Source of the DNA: an uncultured Clostridia bacterium
Lineage (GTDB): Bacteria > Bacillota > Clostridia > Oscillospirales > Oscillospiraceae
DNA length: 38,948 nucleotides
Direction: 5' to 3'
Assembly (NCBI GenBank): GCA_947058885.1
Contig: CAMSIF010000010.1
Coordinates: 1-38,948, forward strand
The notes under the pieces: model-generated
Told to the model about the DNA's origin: nothing
Databases searched by the model: none
Seen by the model: the letters and a program-made list of their open reading frames with translations, nothing else
Shown here: one piece after another, positions 9,465 through 17,225 of the stretch
Layout of the letters: the number at the start of each line of letters is the position of its first letter
Position numbering within the stretch: the first letter of the stretch is position 1
Made by a program: the position numbers and the translations under genes

Positions 9465-9521
9465 GTAATCCCGCGTCAAAATTCCGGTTGTGGCCGCAGC
9501 CCCTCAGACCTCCTTTTTTCC

Positions 9522-9550
9522 GCATGTTCCCGCCGCCTTTCGCATATATA
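9522..9550 (+). promoter_or_regulatory. Possible sigma-E type promoter of spoIIID
   Basis: GCATGTT (9522-9528) fits the sigma-E -35 consensus KMATATT at six of seven positions. Fourteen bases later CATATATA partially fits the -10 CATACAMT. spoIIID is a mother-cell sigma-E gene in known spore formers. Transcription would start near 9557, downstream of the ATG at 9550 used in the ORF track's frame. Confidence 0.35.
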
Positions 9551-9582
9551 TGGAGCATATCGGGATAGGGAGAGTGTTGGCC

Positions 9583-9834
9583 TTGAAGGGAAACATCGAG
9601 GAACGGGCCTGCGAGCTGGCCAATTTTATTATTGAGAACCGTACCACAGTACGGGAGGCCGCCAAACGGTTCGGTATCAGCAAGAGCACCGTACATAAGG
9701 ATATTCAGGAGCGCTTGCCCCTCTACAACAGGAGCCTCTATCTGCAGGTCAAGGAGGTCCTGGACGAGAACAAGGCGGAACGGCACATTCGCGGCGGTAT
9801 CGCCACACGGCGTAAATATCGCGGCGGCACGTAA
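9583..9834 (+). CDS. spoIIID: Sporulation transcriptional regulator SpoIIID
   Basis: Mother-cell DNA-binding regulator of sporulation. The protein matches SpoIIID throughout: NIEERACELANFIIENRTTV, the helix-turn-helix AAKRFGISKSTVHKDIQERLP, and the C-terminal basic tail KAERHIRGGIATRRKY. I place the start at the TTG at 9583 (MKGNIEER, 83 residues), because it aligns with the usual SpoIIID N-terminus and has an AGGGAGAG ribosome site about nine bases upstream. The ORF track's 114-residue version and the ATG at 9550 add residues with no family counterpart. It is a stand-alone gene followed by a terminator. Confidence 0.95.
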   Translation: MKGNIEERACELANFIIENRTTVREAAKRFGISKSTVHKDIQERLPLYNRSLYLQVKEVLDENKAERHIRGGIATRRKYRGGT

Positions 9835-9844
9835 TCACAGCCGG

Positions 9845-9894
9845 AAATCCCCGGCGGAAAAGCGCCGGATACACACTTCCGCCGGGGATTTTGA
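9845..9894 (+). terminator. Terminator after spoIIID
   Basis: A 15-bp perfect stem (AAATCCCCGGCGGAA at 9845-9859 with its complement at 9877-9891), a 17-base loop and a short T run, ten bases after the spoIIID stop. Confidence 0.75.
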
Positions 9895-9937
9895 ATAGGA
9901 TAGCAAGAAATGACACAGCTTGGGAGGAAACAGTACC

Positions 9938-10195
9938 ATGAAACCGTATCGTAAGCGCAGACCCCAGCGCCAGGCCCCAGCGCAACAGGTTACCCGGGCT
10001 GCCTGCGCCCCGCCCGCGGCGGTACAGAAAATTCCTGTACACCGCTACAGCCATCCCATCCGCACCCAAACCGCGGTTCACGCAAACTCTACCGATGAAC
10101 TCCTCGCCGGAGTGCTGGAGACGCTTTCCCATCACTCAGACCTCCTGGAGGAGCTGCTGCGCCGCACAGGCGTAGATGGCTCCGATACAAAATAA
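9938..10195 (+). CDS. Small basic protein of unknown function
   Basis: An 85-residue protein I do not recognise. The start is the ATG at 9938, preceded by GGGAGG with good spacing; the TTG at 9920 used by the ORF track lies upstream of that site. The N-terminal half is basic and rich in Arg, Pro, Gln and Ala (KPYRKRRPQRQ), probably disordered. The C-terminal 30 residues form a likely amphipathic helix (ELLAGVLETLSHHSDLLEELLRR). It sits between two terminators downstream of spoIIID, so it is probably its own unit, and a sporulation role is only a guess from position. Confidence 0.6.
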   Translation: MKPYRKRRPQRQAPAQQVTRAACAPPAAVQKIPVHRYSHPIRTQTAVHANSTDELLAGVLETLSHHSDLLEELLRRTGVDGSDTK

Positions 10196-10237
10196 AAAGC
10201 GCGGGGTCCTACAAAAATACCGCAACCAGCCCCTCCT

Positions 10238-10259
10238 AACGCCTGTCAAGGCGTTTTTT
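10238..10259 (+). terminator. Rho-independent terminator
   Basis: A 7-bp stem (AACGCCT/AGGCGTT) with a GTCA loop followed by a T run, 43 bases after the stop of the small basic protein gene. Confidence 0.8.
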
Positions 10260-10300
10260 CTTGCCTGTTCCGTCCAATCCCTTTGTGAAAAGGGCGGCAG

Positions 10301-10330
10301 AAGGGGACGCACGAAATCGTGCGTCCCCTT
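10301..10330. repeat. 30-base near-perfect palindrome
   Basis: AAGGGGACGCACGA is followed by AA and then its exact reverse complement. There is no clear T run, so it is not a classical terminator. It lies 45 bases past the end of the aminopeptidase gene on the minus strand and may block transcript decay, or be a copy of a dispersed repeat. Confidence 0.6.
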
Positions 10331-10374
10331 CCGGCGTTATACCGCCGCGTTTTTGCGGATACCGGACCGCCGGG

Positions 10375-11628
10375 TTACCGCTTCCCCATATACGCCTCGA
10401 TATCCTCAATGCTTCTGGGCGTCACGGCGGAGAGATTTTCGCAGCCATCCTCCGTAATCAGGCAGTTGTCCTCCAGACGGAAGCCGATTCCCCACTCCTC
10501 ATGGTAGATGCCCACGTCCACGCAGAATACCATACCGGGCTCCAGAAGGCGGCGGCCCTCCTCTACGTCCACCTCGTCATGGACGTCATAGCCTACGTGG
10601 TGCGCGCCGCCATGCCAGATGTAGGTGCCCACGTCCTCAAAGCGGTCGCAGACGCCAATTGCTTTCAGCTGCTCAAAGTTGTATTTGCGAATCTCCTGGT
10701 CCACGCTGGCCATAGGCAGGCCGGGCTTCAGGGTCTGGAACATATAATTAGAGGTGTTATAGGCGCAGGTATACAGCAGCTTTTGCCGCTCGTTGAATTT
10801 TCCGTTCAGAGGCCAGCCTCTGGAGACATCGTTAATTTCGTTGTCCCAGCAGGCGCCCACGTCGTTGAGCACCATGTCGCCATCCCGCGCCACGCCGCGA
10901 TAGCCGTAATAGTGGATAAAAAAGTTATTTTTGCCCGCCGACACAATGGACGGGAAGCCGGGAGACAGAACCCCGTGCTGCGCCAGAGCGTAGTCAAACT
11001 CCGCTTTCAGCTGATACTCGTAGATACCGTCCCTGGCGGCCCGCATCATGGCCTTGATTCCCTCGCTGGTAATGATTTCAGCGCGGCGCATAGCCTCCAG
11101 CTCGCAGGGCTTTTTGATTGTCCGCTGGCGGGCAGCCAGCTTATGGATGTTCTCTACTTTGACAAAGGGATAGTTCTTTTTCAGCCAGGCCGCCAGCTGG
11201 AACGCCTGACGCACAGGCTGCTCATCCAGGTTTTTCCGGTCAAAGTCCAGGCAGACGGTGGTGACGCCCCGGGCAATCAGCCTCTCCAGCGCGGGGAGGA
11301 ACTGGGCGTTATACCGGAAATCCTCCACGCCGGAGGCGTCGGAAGCCTCCTGAGGGGTCAGACGTTTGCCGGTCCAGCGTTCCGCCAGCAAGTCCGGCGG
11401 GAGCATGTACAGCGTCTCCTGAACGCCGCTCTCATCCTTGTAGGCGGCCAGAACGCTGTCCGCCTGCTCAATGCCCGTATAGTACACAAAGGTGCGGTCA
11501 GCAAAAAAGGGGTAGTCCTCGTCTCCGGTTTTCCGGGGAGCGTGTCCGCTGAAAAGGAGGAGAAGGCTGCCCGGCGCAAGGGACAAATAGAGCTCTCTTC
11601 TGTTTTCCTGATGAAACGTCTTTTCCAT
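10375..11628 (-). CDS. M24 metallopeptidase, aminopeptidase P / Xaa-Pro type
   Basis: Removes N-terminal residues from peptides with Pro at position 2. The 417-residue protein has an N-terminal AMP_N-type creatinase domain (about 1-160, YPFFADRTFVYYTGIEQ) and a pita-bread catalytic domain. The two-metal ligands are visible in order: two Asp in LNDVGACWDNEINDVS, His in WHGGAHHVGYDVHD, then Glu in YHEEW and Glu in FRLEDN. I place the start at 11628 (MEKTFHQENRREL), which has a GGAGGT site nine bases upstream; the ORF track's longer form at 11721 passes through that site. It is divergent from the arabinofuranosidase gene. Confidence 0.92.
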   Translation of the reverse strand: MEKTFHQENRRELYLSLAPGSLLLLFSGHAPRKTGDEDYPFFADRTFVYYTGIEQADSVLAAYKDESGVQETLYMLPPDLLAERWTGKRLTPQEASDASGVEDFRYNAQFLPALERLIARGVTTVCLDFDRKNLDEQPVRQAFQLAAWLKKNYPFVKVENIHKLAARQRTIKKPCELEAMRRAEIITSEGIKAMMRAARDGIYEYQLKAEFDYALAQHGVLSPGFPSIVSAGKNNFFIHYYGYRGVARDGDMVLNDVGACWDNEINDVSRGWPLNGKFNERQKLLYTCAYNTSNYMFQTLKPGLPMASVDQEIRKYNFEQLKAIGVCDRFEDVGTYIWHGGAHHVGYDVHDEVDVEEGRRLLEPGMVFCVDVGIYHEEWGIGFRLEDNCLITEDGCENLSAVTPRSIEDIEAYMGKR

Positions 11629-11714
11629 ATGTAGGTTACCTCCATGTGATATCCCGCGCAACGCTCCTGCATACGCGGCGGCGCATTTTCTCCACAGCGG
11701 CGCGTATGTTAGGA

Positions 11715-11764
11715 TTGACATTTTGCGTGATGTTCATTATAATGAATTTTAGATGGATAGTCAA
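11715..11764. promoter_or_regulatory. Symmetric divergent sigma-A promoter
   Basis: The plus strand reads TTGACA (11715-11720), 17 bases, TATAAT (11738-11743). The minus strand reads TTGACT (11764-11759), 17 bases, TATAAT (11741-11736). Both -10 elements lie in one palindrome, TTCATTATAATGAA (11733-11746), and the -35 elements are equidistant from its centre. It can drive the minus-strand aminopeptidase and the plus-strand hydrolase. The rest of this 336-base gap is AT-rich leader for the hydrolase, with no other clear element. Confidence 0.85.
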
Positions 11765-11964
11765 CAGGAATTACATGAATCAGACGAAAATGATATGCCG
11801 TTGTCACAGGTTTTGCAGGACAATAATGTTGAATAACGCCTGAATCTTATCTGTTTTGCAATTGTCTTCCCCCGCCGGGCTGCACTTTCAGATGTTTTGT
11901 TTATTTTCACAAATATGAAATCAGCGTCCCACCCGTAACGCCATCAAACAGGAGGATGCCAACT

Positions 11965-14238
11965 ATGACAGACAGAGACATCGTAAAAAAGGACATAGAG
12001 GAGCTTTACCTGGGAAATCTGGGAACAGTGGAGTTTGACCTGGACCTGCCCAGCGCGGGAAAAAACGGTTCTACTATTACCTGGCAGTCCGGCAATCTGG
12101 CTTTTATGAACCATGAGGGGAAGGTCACCCGGCCCGCCTATGGGCGCGGAAACCGTGAGGTACCTCTCACCGCCCGTTTTACCCACGGGGCGTACACGGA
12201 AGAGAAGCAGTATATCGTAACCGTTTTAGAAGAACACAACCAGATTGAGGTGGAAGAAATCTTCCCCATCGCGCTGGAAGCCGCGGCGGGGGAAACTGTG
12301 CGCCTGCCCAGCGCGTCCGCCGTGAGAACCCGGGACGGCCGGGTGATTGCCCACCTTATCGACTGGGAAGACGGCCTGGAGCGCGTCTGGGACCAGCCGG
12401 GGACCTTCTCTGTGCGCGGCGTCTTGAAGGACACCTCTATTTCTGTGGCTGGAGAAGTGCGTGTTACGGCATGTCCCGCGCCGGAGGCCGCCCGGCCACA
12501 AAAACTGGCGGCGGCTTTCCCGGATGGCGTGACCCTTCTGGAGGGCAGCAGCTTCCACGCCGCTCAGGAGCGGATGCACGACTATTTGCTCCACACAAAC
12601 CTGGACCAATGGCTCTACAATTTCCGCCGGGCGGCGGGACTTTCCACCCGTAACGCCCCTGCTATGACAGGCTGGGATTCTCCCAGCGGCCTGCTGCGGG
12701 GGCACAGCGCAGGTCACTATCTGTCCGCCCTGGCTCTCTGCTGGCACGCCACCGGAGACAGAGAAATCCACCAGAAAGCGGTATATATGGTAGACGCCTT
12801 AAAGGAATGCCAGGACGCCTTCGCTGCTCAGGATGGATACCATCCCGGTTTCCTCAGCGCGTACTCCGAGGAGCAGTTTGACCTGCTGGAGGAGTATACC
12901 CCCTATCCTAAAATCTGGGCCCCTTACTACACTCTGCATAAAATCCTGGCCGGACTTTTGGATTTACACCGCTTGGCAGGGATTGAGAAAGCGTTTGAGA
13001 TCGCTTCCGGCATCGGGGATTGGGTCTACGCCCGGCTGTCCCGGCTGAATCATGAAAAGCGGGTGCGGATGTGGGGCATTTATATTGCCGGGGAATACGG
13101 CGGCATGAATGAATCCATGGCTGAGCTCTACCGTATCACAGGTAAAAAGGACTACCTGGATGCGGCCCGGTACTTTGATAACGACCGCCTTTTCTACCCA
13201 TTGGAGCAAAATGTGGACGCCCTGACCGGGATGCACGCCAACCAGCATATCCCCCAGATAGTTGGCGCCATGAAGCTGTACGAGGTAACAGGCGAGCGCA
13301 GGTATTACAGCATTGCGGAACGGTTCTGGTCTCTGGTGTCCGGGAGCCGGATGTACGCCATTGGCGGCGCAGGCGAGAGCGAGATGTTCCATGAACCCCG
13401 CAAAATCGCCGGTCTTCTTACGAAAAGTACCTCGGAAAGCTGCGCCACCTATAACATGCTGAAGCTGACAAAGGAGCTGTATCAGTACCGCCCCGACGCG
13501 GCCTATATGGACTACTACGAGCGGGCTGTGACAAACCATATCCTCTCCTCCTGCGACCACAGGCCCACCAGCGGCAGCACCTATTTTCTCTCCATGCTGC
13601 CCCGGGCGGTCAAAGACTTTGACGCCTCGGAAAACAGCTGCTGCCATGGTACGGGTATGGAGAGCCATTTCAAGTACGTTGAGAGCATCTATTACGCCGG
13701 GGAGGACTGCGTTTATATAAATCTCTTCCTTCCTTCCCGGCTGTGTCTGGAGGGATTTGCTCTCACCATGCGGACAGAGGAGGCTTATCCAGAGAAAATA
13801 CATATTACAATCGAATCGGATCTTTCCACTGTCCCCTCCCGAAAACTGCGCATCCGAAAGCCCTTTTGGACAGATGAAAACGTAGTAATCCGTCTGAACG
13901 GGGTGGACTGCGCCGCGCCTCTCCGCGACGGTTACTTTACCGTTGCGGTTGACCAGCCGGGGACTTCTGAGCTGGACGTGGAATTCTCCTGTGGACTTCG
14001 GTTTGAGAAGGCCCCGGACCGCCCGGATTATTTTACCGTCCACTATGGTCCCTATGTGCTCGCGGCTTTGACCACCTCGGAGGAACGGCTATCCCTGAAA
14101 TCGAAAGAACCGGAGACGGCTTTTGTACGGGAGGAAAACCGGCCTCTCGCCTTCCGATGCAAGGAAAACGGCGTACTGTTTATCCCGTTCGAAAAGGTCT
14201 GGAGAGAGGAATATCAGGTATATATCAGAGAAGTATGA
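11965..14238 (+). CDS. Beta-L-arabinofuranosidase, GH127/GH146 family (DUF1680)
   Basis: Hydrolyses terminal L-arabinofuranose from plant or glycoprotein glycans. N-terminal residues about 1-90 look like an atrophied bacterial Ig-like domain (STITWQSGN), about 95-170 like a Big_4 domain, followed by the (alpha/alpha)6 barrel. The zinc-thiolate site of the family is present: Glu491 and Cys493 in SESCATYNMLKL, and the paired Cys559-Cys560 in CCHGTGMESHFKY. The ESCxTYNMLKL form looks closer to GH146. No signal peptide is visible, so it probably works in the cytosol on imported oligosaccharides. The start is the ATG at 11965, since the ATG at 11956 abuts the GGAGG site. AraC follows 45 bases later. 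Confidence 0.9.
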   Translation: MTDRDIVKKDIEELYLGNLGTVEFDLDLPSAGKNGSTITWQSGNLAFMNHEGKVTRPAYGRGNREVPLTARFTHGAYTEEKQYIVTVLEEHNQIEVEEIFPIALEAAAGETVRLPSASAVRTRDGRVIAHLIDWEDGLERVWDQPGTFSVRGVLKDTSISVAGEVRVTACPAPEAARPQKLAAAFPDGVTLLEGSSFHAAQERMHDYLLHTNLDQWLYNFRRAAGLSTRNAPAMTGWDSPSGLLRGHSAGHYLSALALCWHATGDREIHQKAVYMVDALKECQDAFAAQDGYHPGFLSAYSEEQFDLLEEYTPYPKIWAPYYTLHKILAGLLDLHRLAGIEKAFEIASGIGDWVYARLSRLNHEKRVRMWGIYIAGEYGGMNESMAELYRITGKKDYLDAARYFDNDRLFYPLEQNVDALTGMHANQHIPQIVGAMKLYEVTGERRYYSIAERFWSLVSGSRMYAIGGAGESEMFHEPRKIAGLLTKSTSESCATYNMLKLTKELYQYRPDAAYMDYYERAVTNHILSSCDHRPTSGSTYFLSMLPRAVKDFDASENSCCHGTGMESHFKYVESIYYAGEDCVYINLFLPSRLCLEGFALTMRTEEAYPEKIHITIESDLSTVPSRKLRIRKPFWTDENVVIRLNGVDCAAPLRDGYFTVAVDQPGTSELDVEFSCGLRFEKAPDRPDYFTVHYGPYVLAALTTSEERLSLKSKEPETAFVREENRPLAFRCKENGVLFIPFEKVWREEYQVYIREV

Positions 14239-14283
14239 TTTAGCGGCGGAAATCCCGCCAGTTGTGTAAAGGCAGGAGTAACG

Positions 14284-15417
14284 ATGTATCGAATTTGCCT
14301 GAAAGAGCGGAAGATTCTGGACCGGATTTTTAAGGAGGACACCCAGCCCCTGGAACAGCTGGCGGAACAGCTGGTTAGCGGCGCGGCGCCGGAGGATTTC
14401 CTGTTTGGGGTGGCTGGCCTGTATGGGCGCGTGCGCGGTTCGCCGAGCCTGGAGGAAATTTTTCAGGCCTTTGACGGCATTCTGTATTATATAGAGCTGC
14501 CGGAGCTGACCCTGTTACTGCTGGCTCCCGACGCGGACTGCCGGGATTTGGCGGGAAAGGTGGCGCGATGGCTGTGCGGCCGGGGCGCGTCGCTGAACGT
14601 GGTCTATCTGGAGGGAAAACGGACGCTGCCCGAGGCGCGTCAGATTCGGGACATGTTTCTGGCGGCGTCGGACGAGGTCTTCTACTGCACAGAGCTGGAG
14701 TGCCGTTCCTTGGTGGACCTGCTGCCCTCCCGCCGGGAGGCGGAGCTGGGCGACCCCGAAGACCAGCGGCTGCGGCTCCTGCGCCAGGATATCGCCTCCT
14801 GTCTCGCAAGGGGGGAGGTTGACTACGCCCACGAGCGTCTGGACAATTACTTCGCCATCAGCGGCCGAGGCAGCGCGGCGGTTTTCCGGGAGTGCTGCGC
14901 CAGCCTGTATCACCTGGTCAACGATGAGCTTGTCGCCCCGGACGAGGATCTGGCCGGACACCGCAGGGCTTTGCGTCCCAACGGAAAATCGATTTTTCAG
15001 CTGATAGCGGAAGCCAATACCGCCGGCGAGATCCGGCGGCACATCATCTGGTACATGGACCAGCTTCTGGCCTGGTACCGCCCGCTGAAGGAAAATACCA
15101 ACTACAGGGTAGCGGCTTTTGTAGAGGAATACATCGAAAAGCACTATATGGAGACGGTTTCCGTTGACGAGGTTGCCTCCCAAGTGGGCCTTTCCACCAA
15201 CTATGTGCGCACCATTTTTAAAAACAGCCGGGGGACTACGATTCAGAACTATCTCTCGGAATACCGTCTGAAAATGGCCTGTAGGCTGCTGCGCAATACG
15301 CCGACCACTGTCAGCAAGGTGGGCCAGCTGGTGGGGTATAATAATGTCTCCTACTTCTGCGCCTCCTTCCAAAAGCGTTTTGGAAAGACGCCCACGCAGT
15401 GGCGGCGGGAGCCATAG
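14284..15417 (+). CDS. AraC family transcriptional regulator
   Basis: A 377-residue regulator. The C-terminal ~100 residues are a double helix-turn-helix AraC domain (VDEVASQVGLSTNYVRTIFKNSRG, YRLKMACRLLRNT, VSKVGQLVGYNNVSYFCASFQKRFGKTPTQWRR), closest in style to YesN-type regulators. There is no receiver domain; the N-terminal ~270 residues match no domain I can name. It lies 45 bases downstream of the arabinofuranosidase gene with a CAGGAG site and is probably co-transcribed with it. It may sense an arabinose-type sugar. The pruA promoter starts nine bases after its stop, so control of pruA is also possible. Confidence 0.88.
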   Translation: MYRICLKERKILDRIFKEDTQPLEQLAEQLVSGAAPEDFLFGVAGLYGRVRGSPSLEEIFQAFDGILYYIELPELTLLLLAPDADCRDLAGKVARWLCGRGASLNVVYLEGKRTLPEARQIRDMFLAASDEVFYCTELECRSLVDLLPSRREAELGDPEDQRLRLLRQDIASCLARGEVDYAHERLDNYFAISGRGSAAVFRECCASLYHLVNDELVAPDEDLAGHRRALRPNGKSIFQLIAEANTAGEIRRHIIWYMDQLLAWYRPLKENTNYRVAAFVEEYIEKHYMETVSVDEVASQVGLSTNYVRTIFKNSRGTTIQNYLSEYRLKMACRLLRNTPTTVSKVGQLVGYNNVSYFCASFQKRFGKTPTQWRREP

Positions 15418-15425
15418 TCTCTGGT

Positions 15426-15454
15426 TTGACAGAGATATCCCGCTGTGATATACT
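15426..15454 (+). promoter_or_regulatory. Strong sigma-A promoter of pruA
   Basis: TTGACA, a 17-base spacer and TATACT, with an extended -10 TG (TGATATACT). Initiation near 15461 would give a leader of about 70 bases before the pruA ATG. Confidence 0.85.
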
Positions 15455-15533
15455 GATTTTCCAATTCTTTCAGCTGAAGTCCCTCTATACCTTAAGATTC
15501 CCATTTTAATATTATATTTGGAGGTAAGAAACC

Positions 15534-17162
15534 ATGCCCAACGCTTATTTTACTATTGCCCGCCCCGAAAACGACCCGTTTAAGGGCTATCTGCCCGGCA
15601 GTCCCGAGCGGGCCGAGCTGAAGGAGGAGCTTGCCAAGCAGGCCGGAGAGGTGGTCAAAATCCCCCTGATTATCGGCGGGAAAGAGGTCTGGACCGATCA
15701 GACCATCCAGGTCACCATTCCTCATGACCATCAGCACGTCATCGCCGAGTGCTGCATGGCCGGGGAGAAAGAGCTGAAAATGGCCATTGATGCCGCCCTG
15801 GCTGCCAAGGACGCCTGGGAGGAGATGCCTTGGGAACACCGTTCCGCTATTTTCCTGAAAGCGGCGGATATGATTACCGGTCCCTACCGCAAGGTTCTCA
15901 ACGCCTCCACCATGCTGGGCCAGTCCAAAACCGTGTTCCAGGCGGAAATTGACATCGCCGAGCTGGCAGACTTCCTCCGCTTCGGCGTGTGGGGCGCGCA
16001 GGAAATCTTCAAGGAGCAGCCCGGCAGCGTGGACGGCATCTGGAACCGTCAGGACTACCGGGCCCTGGACGGCTTCATCTGCGCGATTTCCCCCTTCAAC
16101 TTCACCTCTATCGGCGGCAACCTCCCCACCGCTCCCGCCATTGTGGGCAACGTGGCCCTGTGGAAGCCCTCCCGCACAGCGGTGCTCTCCAACTACTACT
16201 ACATGAAGCTGCTCCAGTGGTGCGGCCTCCCCGCCGGGGTCATCAACTTCGTGCCCTGCACTGGCGGCGACATGTCCAAGTATGTTATCAGCCATCCGAA
16301 GATGGCCGGTTTCCATTTTACCGGCTCCACCGCCGTGTTCCAGAGCGTCTGGAAGCAGGTGGGCGAGAATATCGCTTCCTATGCCAACTACCCCCGTTTG
16401 GTGGGCGAGACTGGCGGCAAGGATTTCATTTTTGCCCATAACACCGCCGACATCGAACCCCTGGTGGCGGCTATTGTCCGCGGCTCCTTCGAGTTCCAGG
16501 GTCAGAAATGCTCCGCCTGCTCCCGGGCCTTTGTCCCCGCCAGCATCTGGCCGGTGGTGGAGAAGCGTCTGAAAGAGCAGACCGCTACCATCAAAGTGGG
16601 CGACGTCCAGGAGTTCGACACCTTCATGGGCGCGGTTATCGACCAGGCCTCCTTTGAAACCTGCAAGGGCTATATCGACCGCGCCGCCGCTTCCCCGGAC
16701 TGCGAGTTTGTAGCCGGCGGCACCTACGACGGCAGCAAGGGCTGGTTTGTGCAGCCCACCATTATCCGCTGCAAGACCCCCACTTATGAGTCCATGGTCA
16801 AGGAAATCTTCGGGCCCATCGTCTCCATCTACGTCTATGACGACGATAAACTGGATGAAACCCTGGCTATCTGCGACAGCGCCTCCCCCTACGCCCTTAC
16901 CGGCGCGATTTTCGCTCAGGACCGCCAGGCCGTGGTCAAGATGGAGAAGGCTCTGCGCAACGCCTCCGGCAACTTCTACATCAACGACAAGTGTACCGGC
17001 GCGATTGTAGGCCAGCAGCCTTTCGGCGGAGCGCGGGCCTCCGGCACCAACGACAAGGCCGGTACCACCCTGAACATTATCCGCTGGGTCAGCGCGCATA
17101 CGGTGAAGGAGTCCTTCTGCCCCTCCGCCGCCATCGCCTACCCCTATATGTCCGAGAAGTAA
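15534..17162 (+). CDS. pruA: L-glutamate gamma-semialdehyde (P5C) dehydrogenase
   Basis: Oxidises glutamate semialdehyde, in equilibrium with 1-pyrroline-5-carboxylate, to glutamate with NAD+, the second step of proline catabolism. The 542-residue protein has the single-domain PruA layout: an N-terminal extension (PENDPFKGYLPGSPER), CAISPFNFTSIGGNLPTAPA, the FHFTGST nucleotide loop, the general-base Glu in LVGETGGKDF, the nucleophile Cys in FQGQKCSACSRAFV, and EIFGPIVSIYVYDD near the end. The TTTGGAGG site and ATG are unambiguous. It converges on a flavin dehydrogenase operon that could supply P5C; no putA/prodh-type TIM-barrel gene is in the window. Confidence 0.96.
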   Translation: MPNAYFTIARPENDPFKGYLPGSPERAELKEELAKQAGEVVKIPLIIGGKEVWTDQTIQVTIPHDHQHVIAECCMAGEKELKMAIDAALAAKDAWEEMPWEHRSAIFLKAADMITGPYRKVLNASTMLGQSKTVFQAEIDIAELADFLRFGVWGAQEIFKEQPGSVDGIWNRQDYRALDGFICAISPFNFTSIGGNLPTAPAIVGNVALWKPSRTAVLSNYYYMKLLQWCGLPAGVINFVPCTGGDMSKYVISHPKMAGFHFTGSTAVFQSVWKQVGENIASYANYPRLVGETGGKDFIFAHNTADIEPLVAAIVRGSFEFQGQKCSACSRAFVPASIWPVVEKRLKEQTATIKVGDVQEFDTFMGAVIDQASFETCKGYIDRAAASPDCEFVAGGTYDGSKGWFVQPTIIRCKTPTYESMVKEIFGPIVSIYVYDDDKLDETLAICDSASPYALTGAIFAQDRQAVVKMEKALRNASGNFYINDKCTGAIVGQQPFGGARASGTNDKAGTTLNIIRWVSAHTVKESFCPSAAIAYPYMSEK

Positions 17163-17170
17163 TAGAACGG

Positions 17171-17210
17171 AAAAAGGACCGGACAGCCCGCAGGCTGTCC
17201 GGTCCTCCTT
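17171..17210. terminator. Bidirectional terminator
   Basis: A 14-bp stem (AGGACCGGACAGCC and its complement) with a CGCA loop, preceded by AAAAA, which gives a U run for minus-strand transcripts. It separates pruA from the converging dehydrogenase operon. Confidence 0.88.
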
Positions 17211-17225
17211 GTTGTCAAAAATCGT

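Noticed and set aside
11753-11836. 27-codon ORF (MDSQQELHESDENDMPLSQV...) just after the plus-strand start predicted from the symmetric promoter
   Set aside because: It would be nearly leaderless, has no ribosome site, and the region is AT-rich enough for a chance ORF. It is worth remembering if the transcript start maps to 11750-11753, but the evidence is too thin to annotate.
15492-17099. 535-codon minus-strand frame opposite pruA
   Set aside because: It is a Gly/His/Val-rich shadow of a well-conserved dehydrogenase gene, with no domain or start signal.
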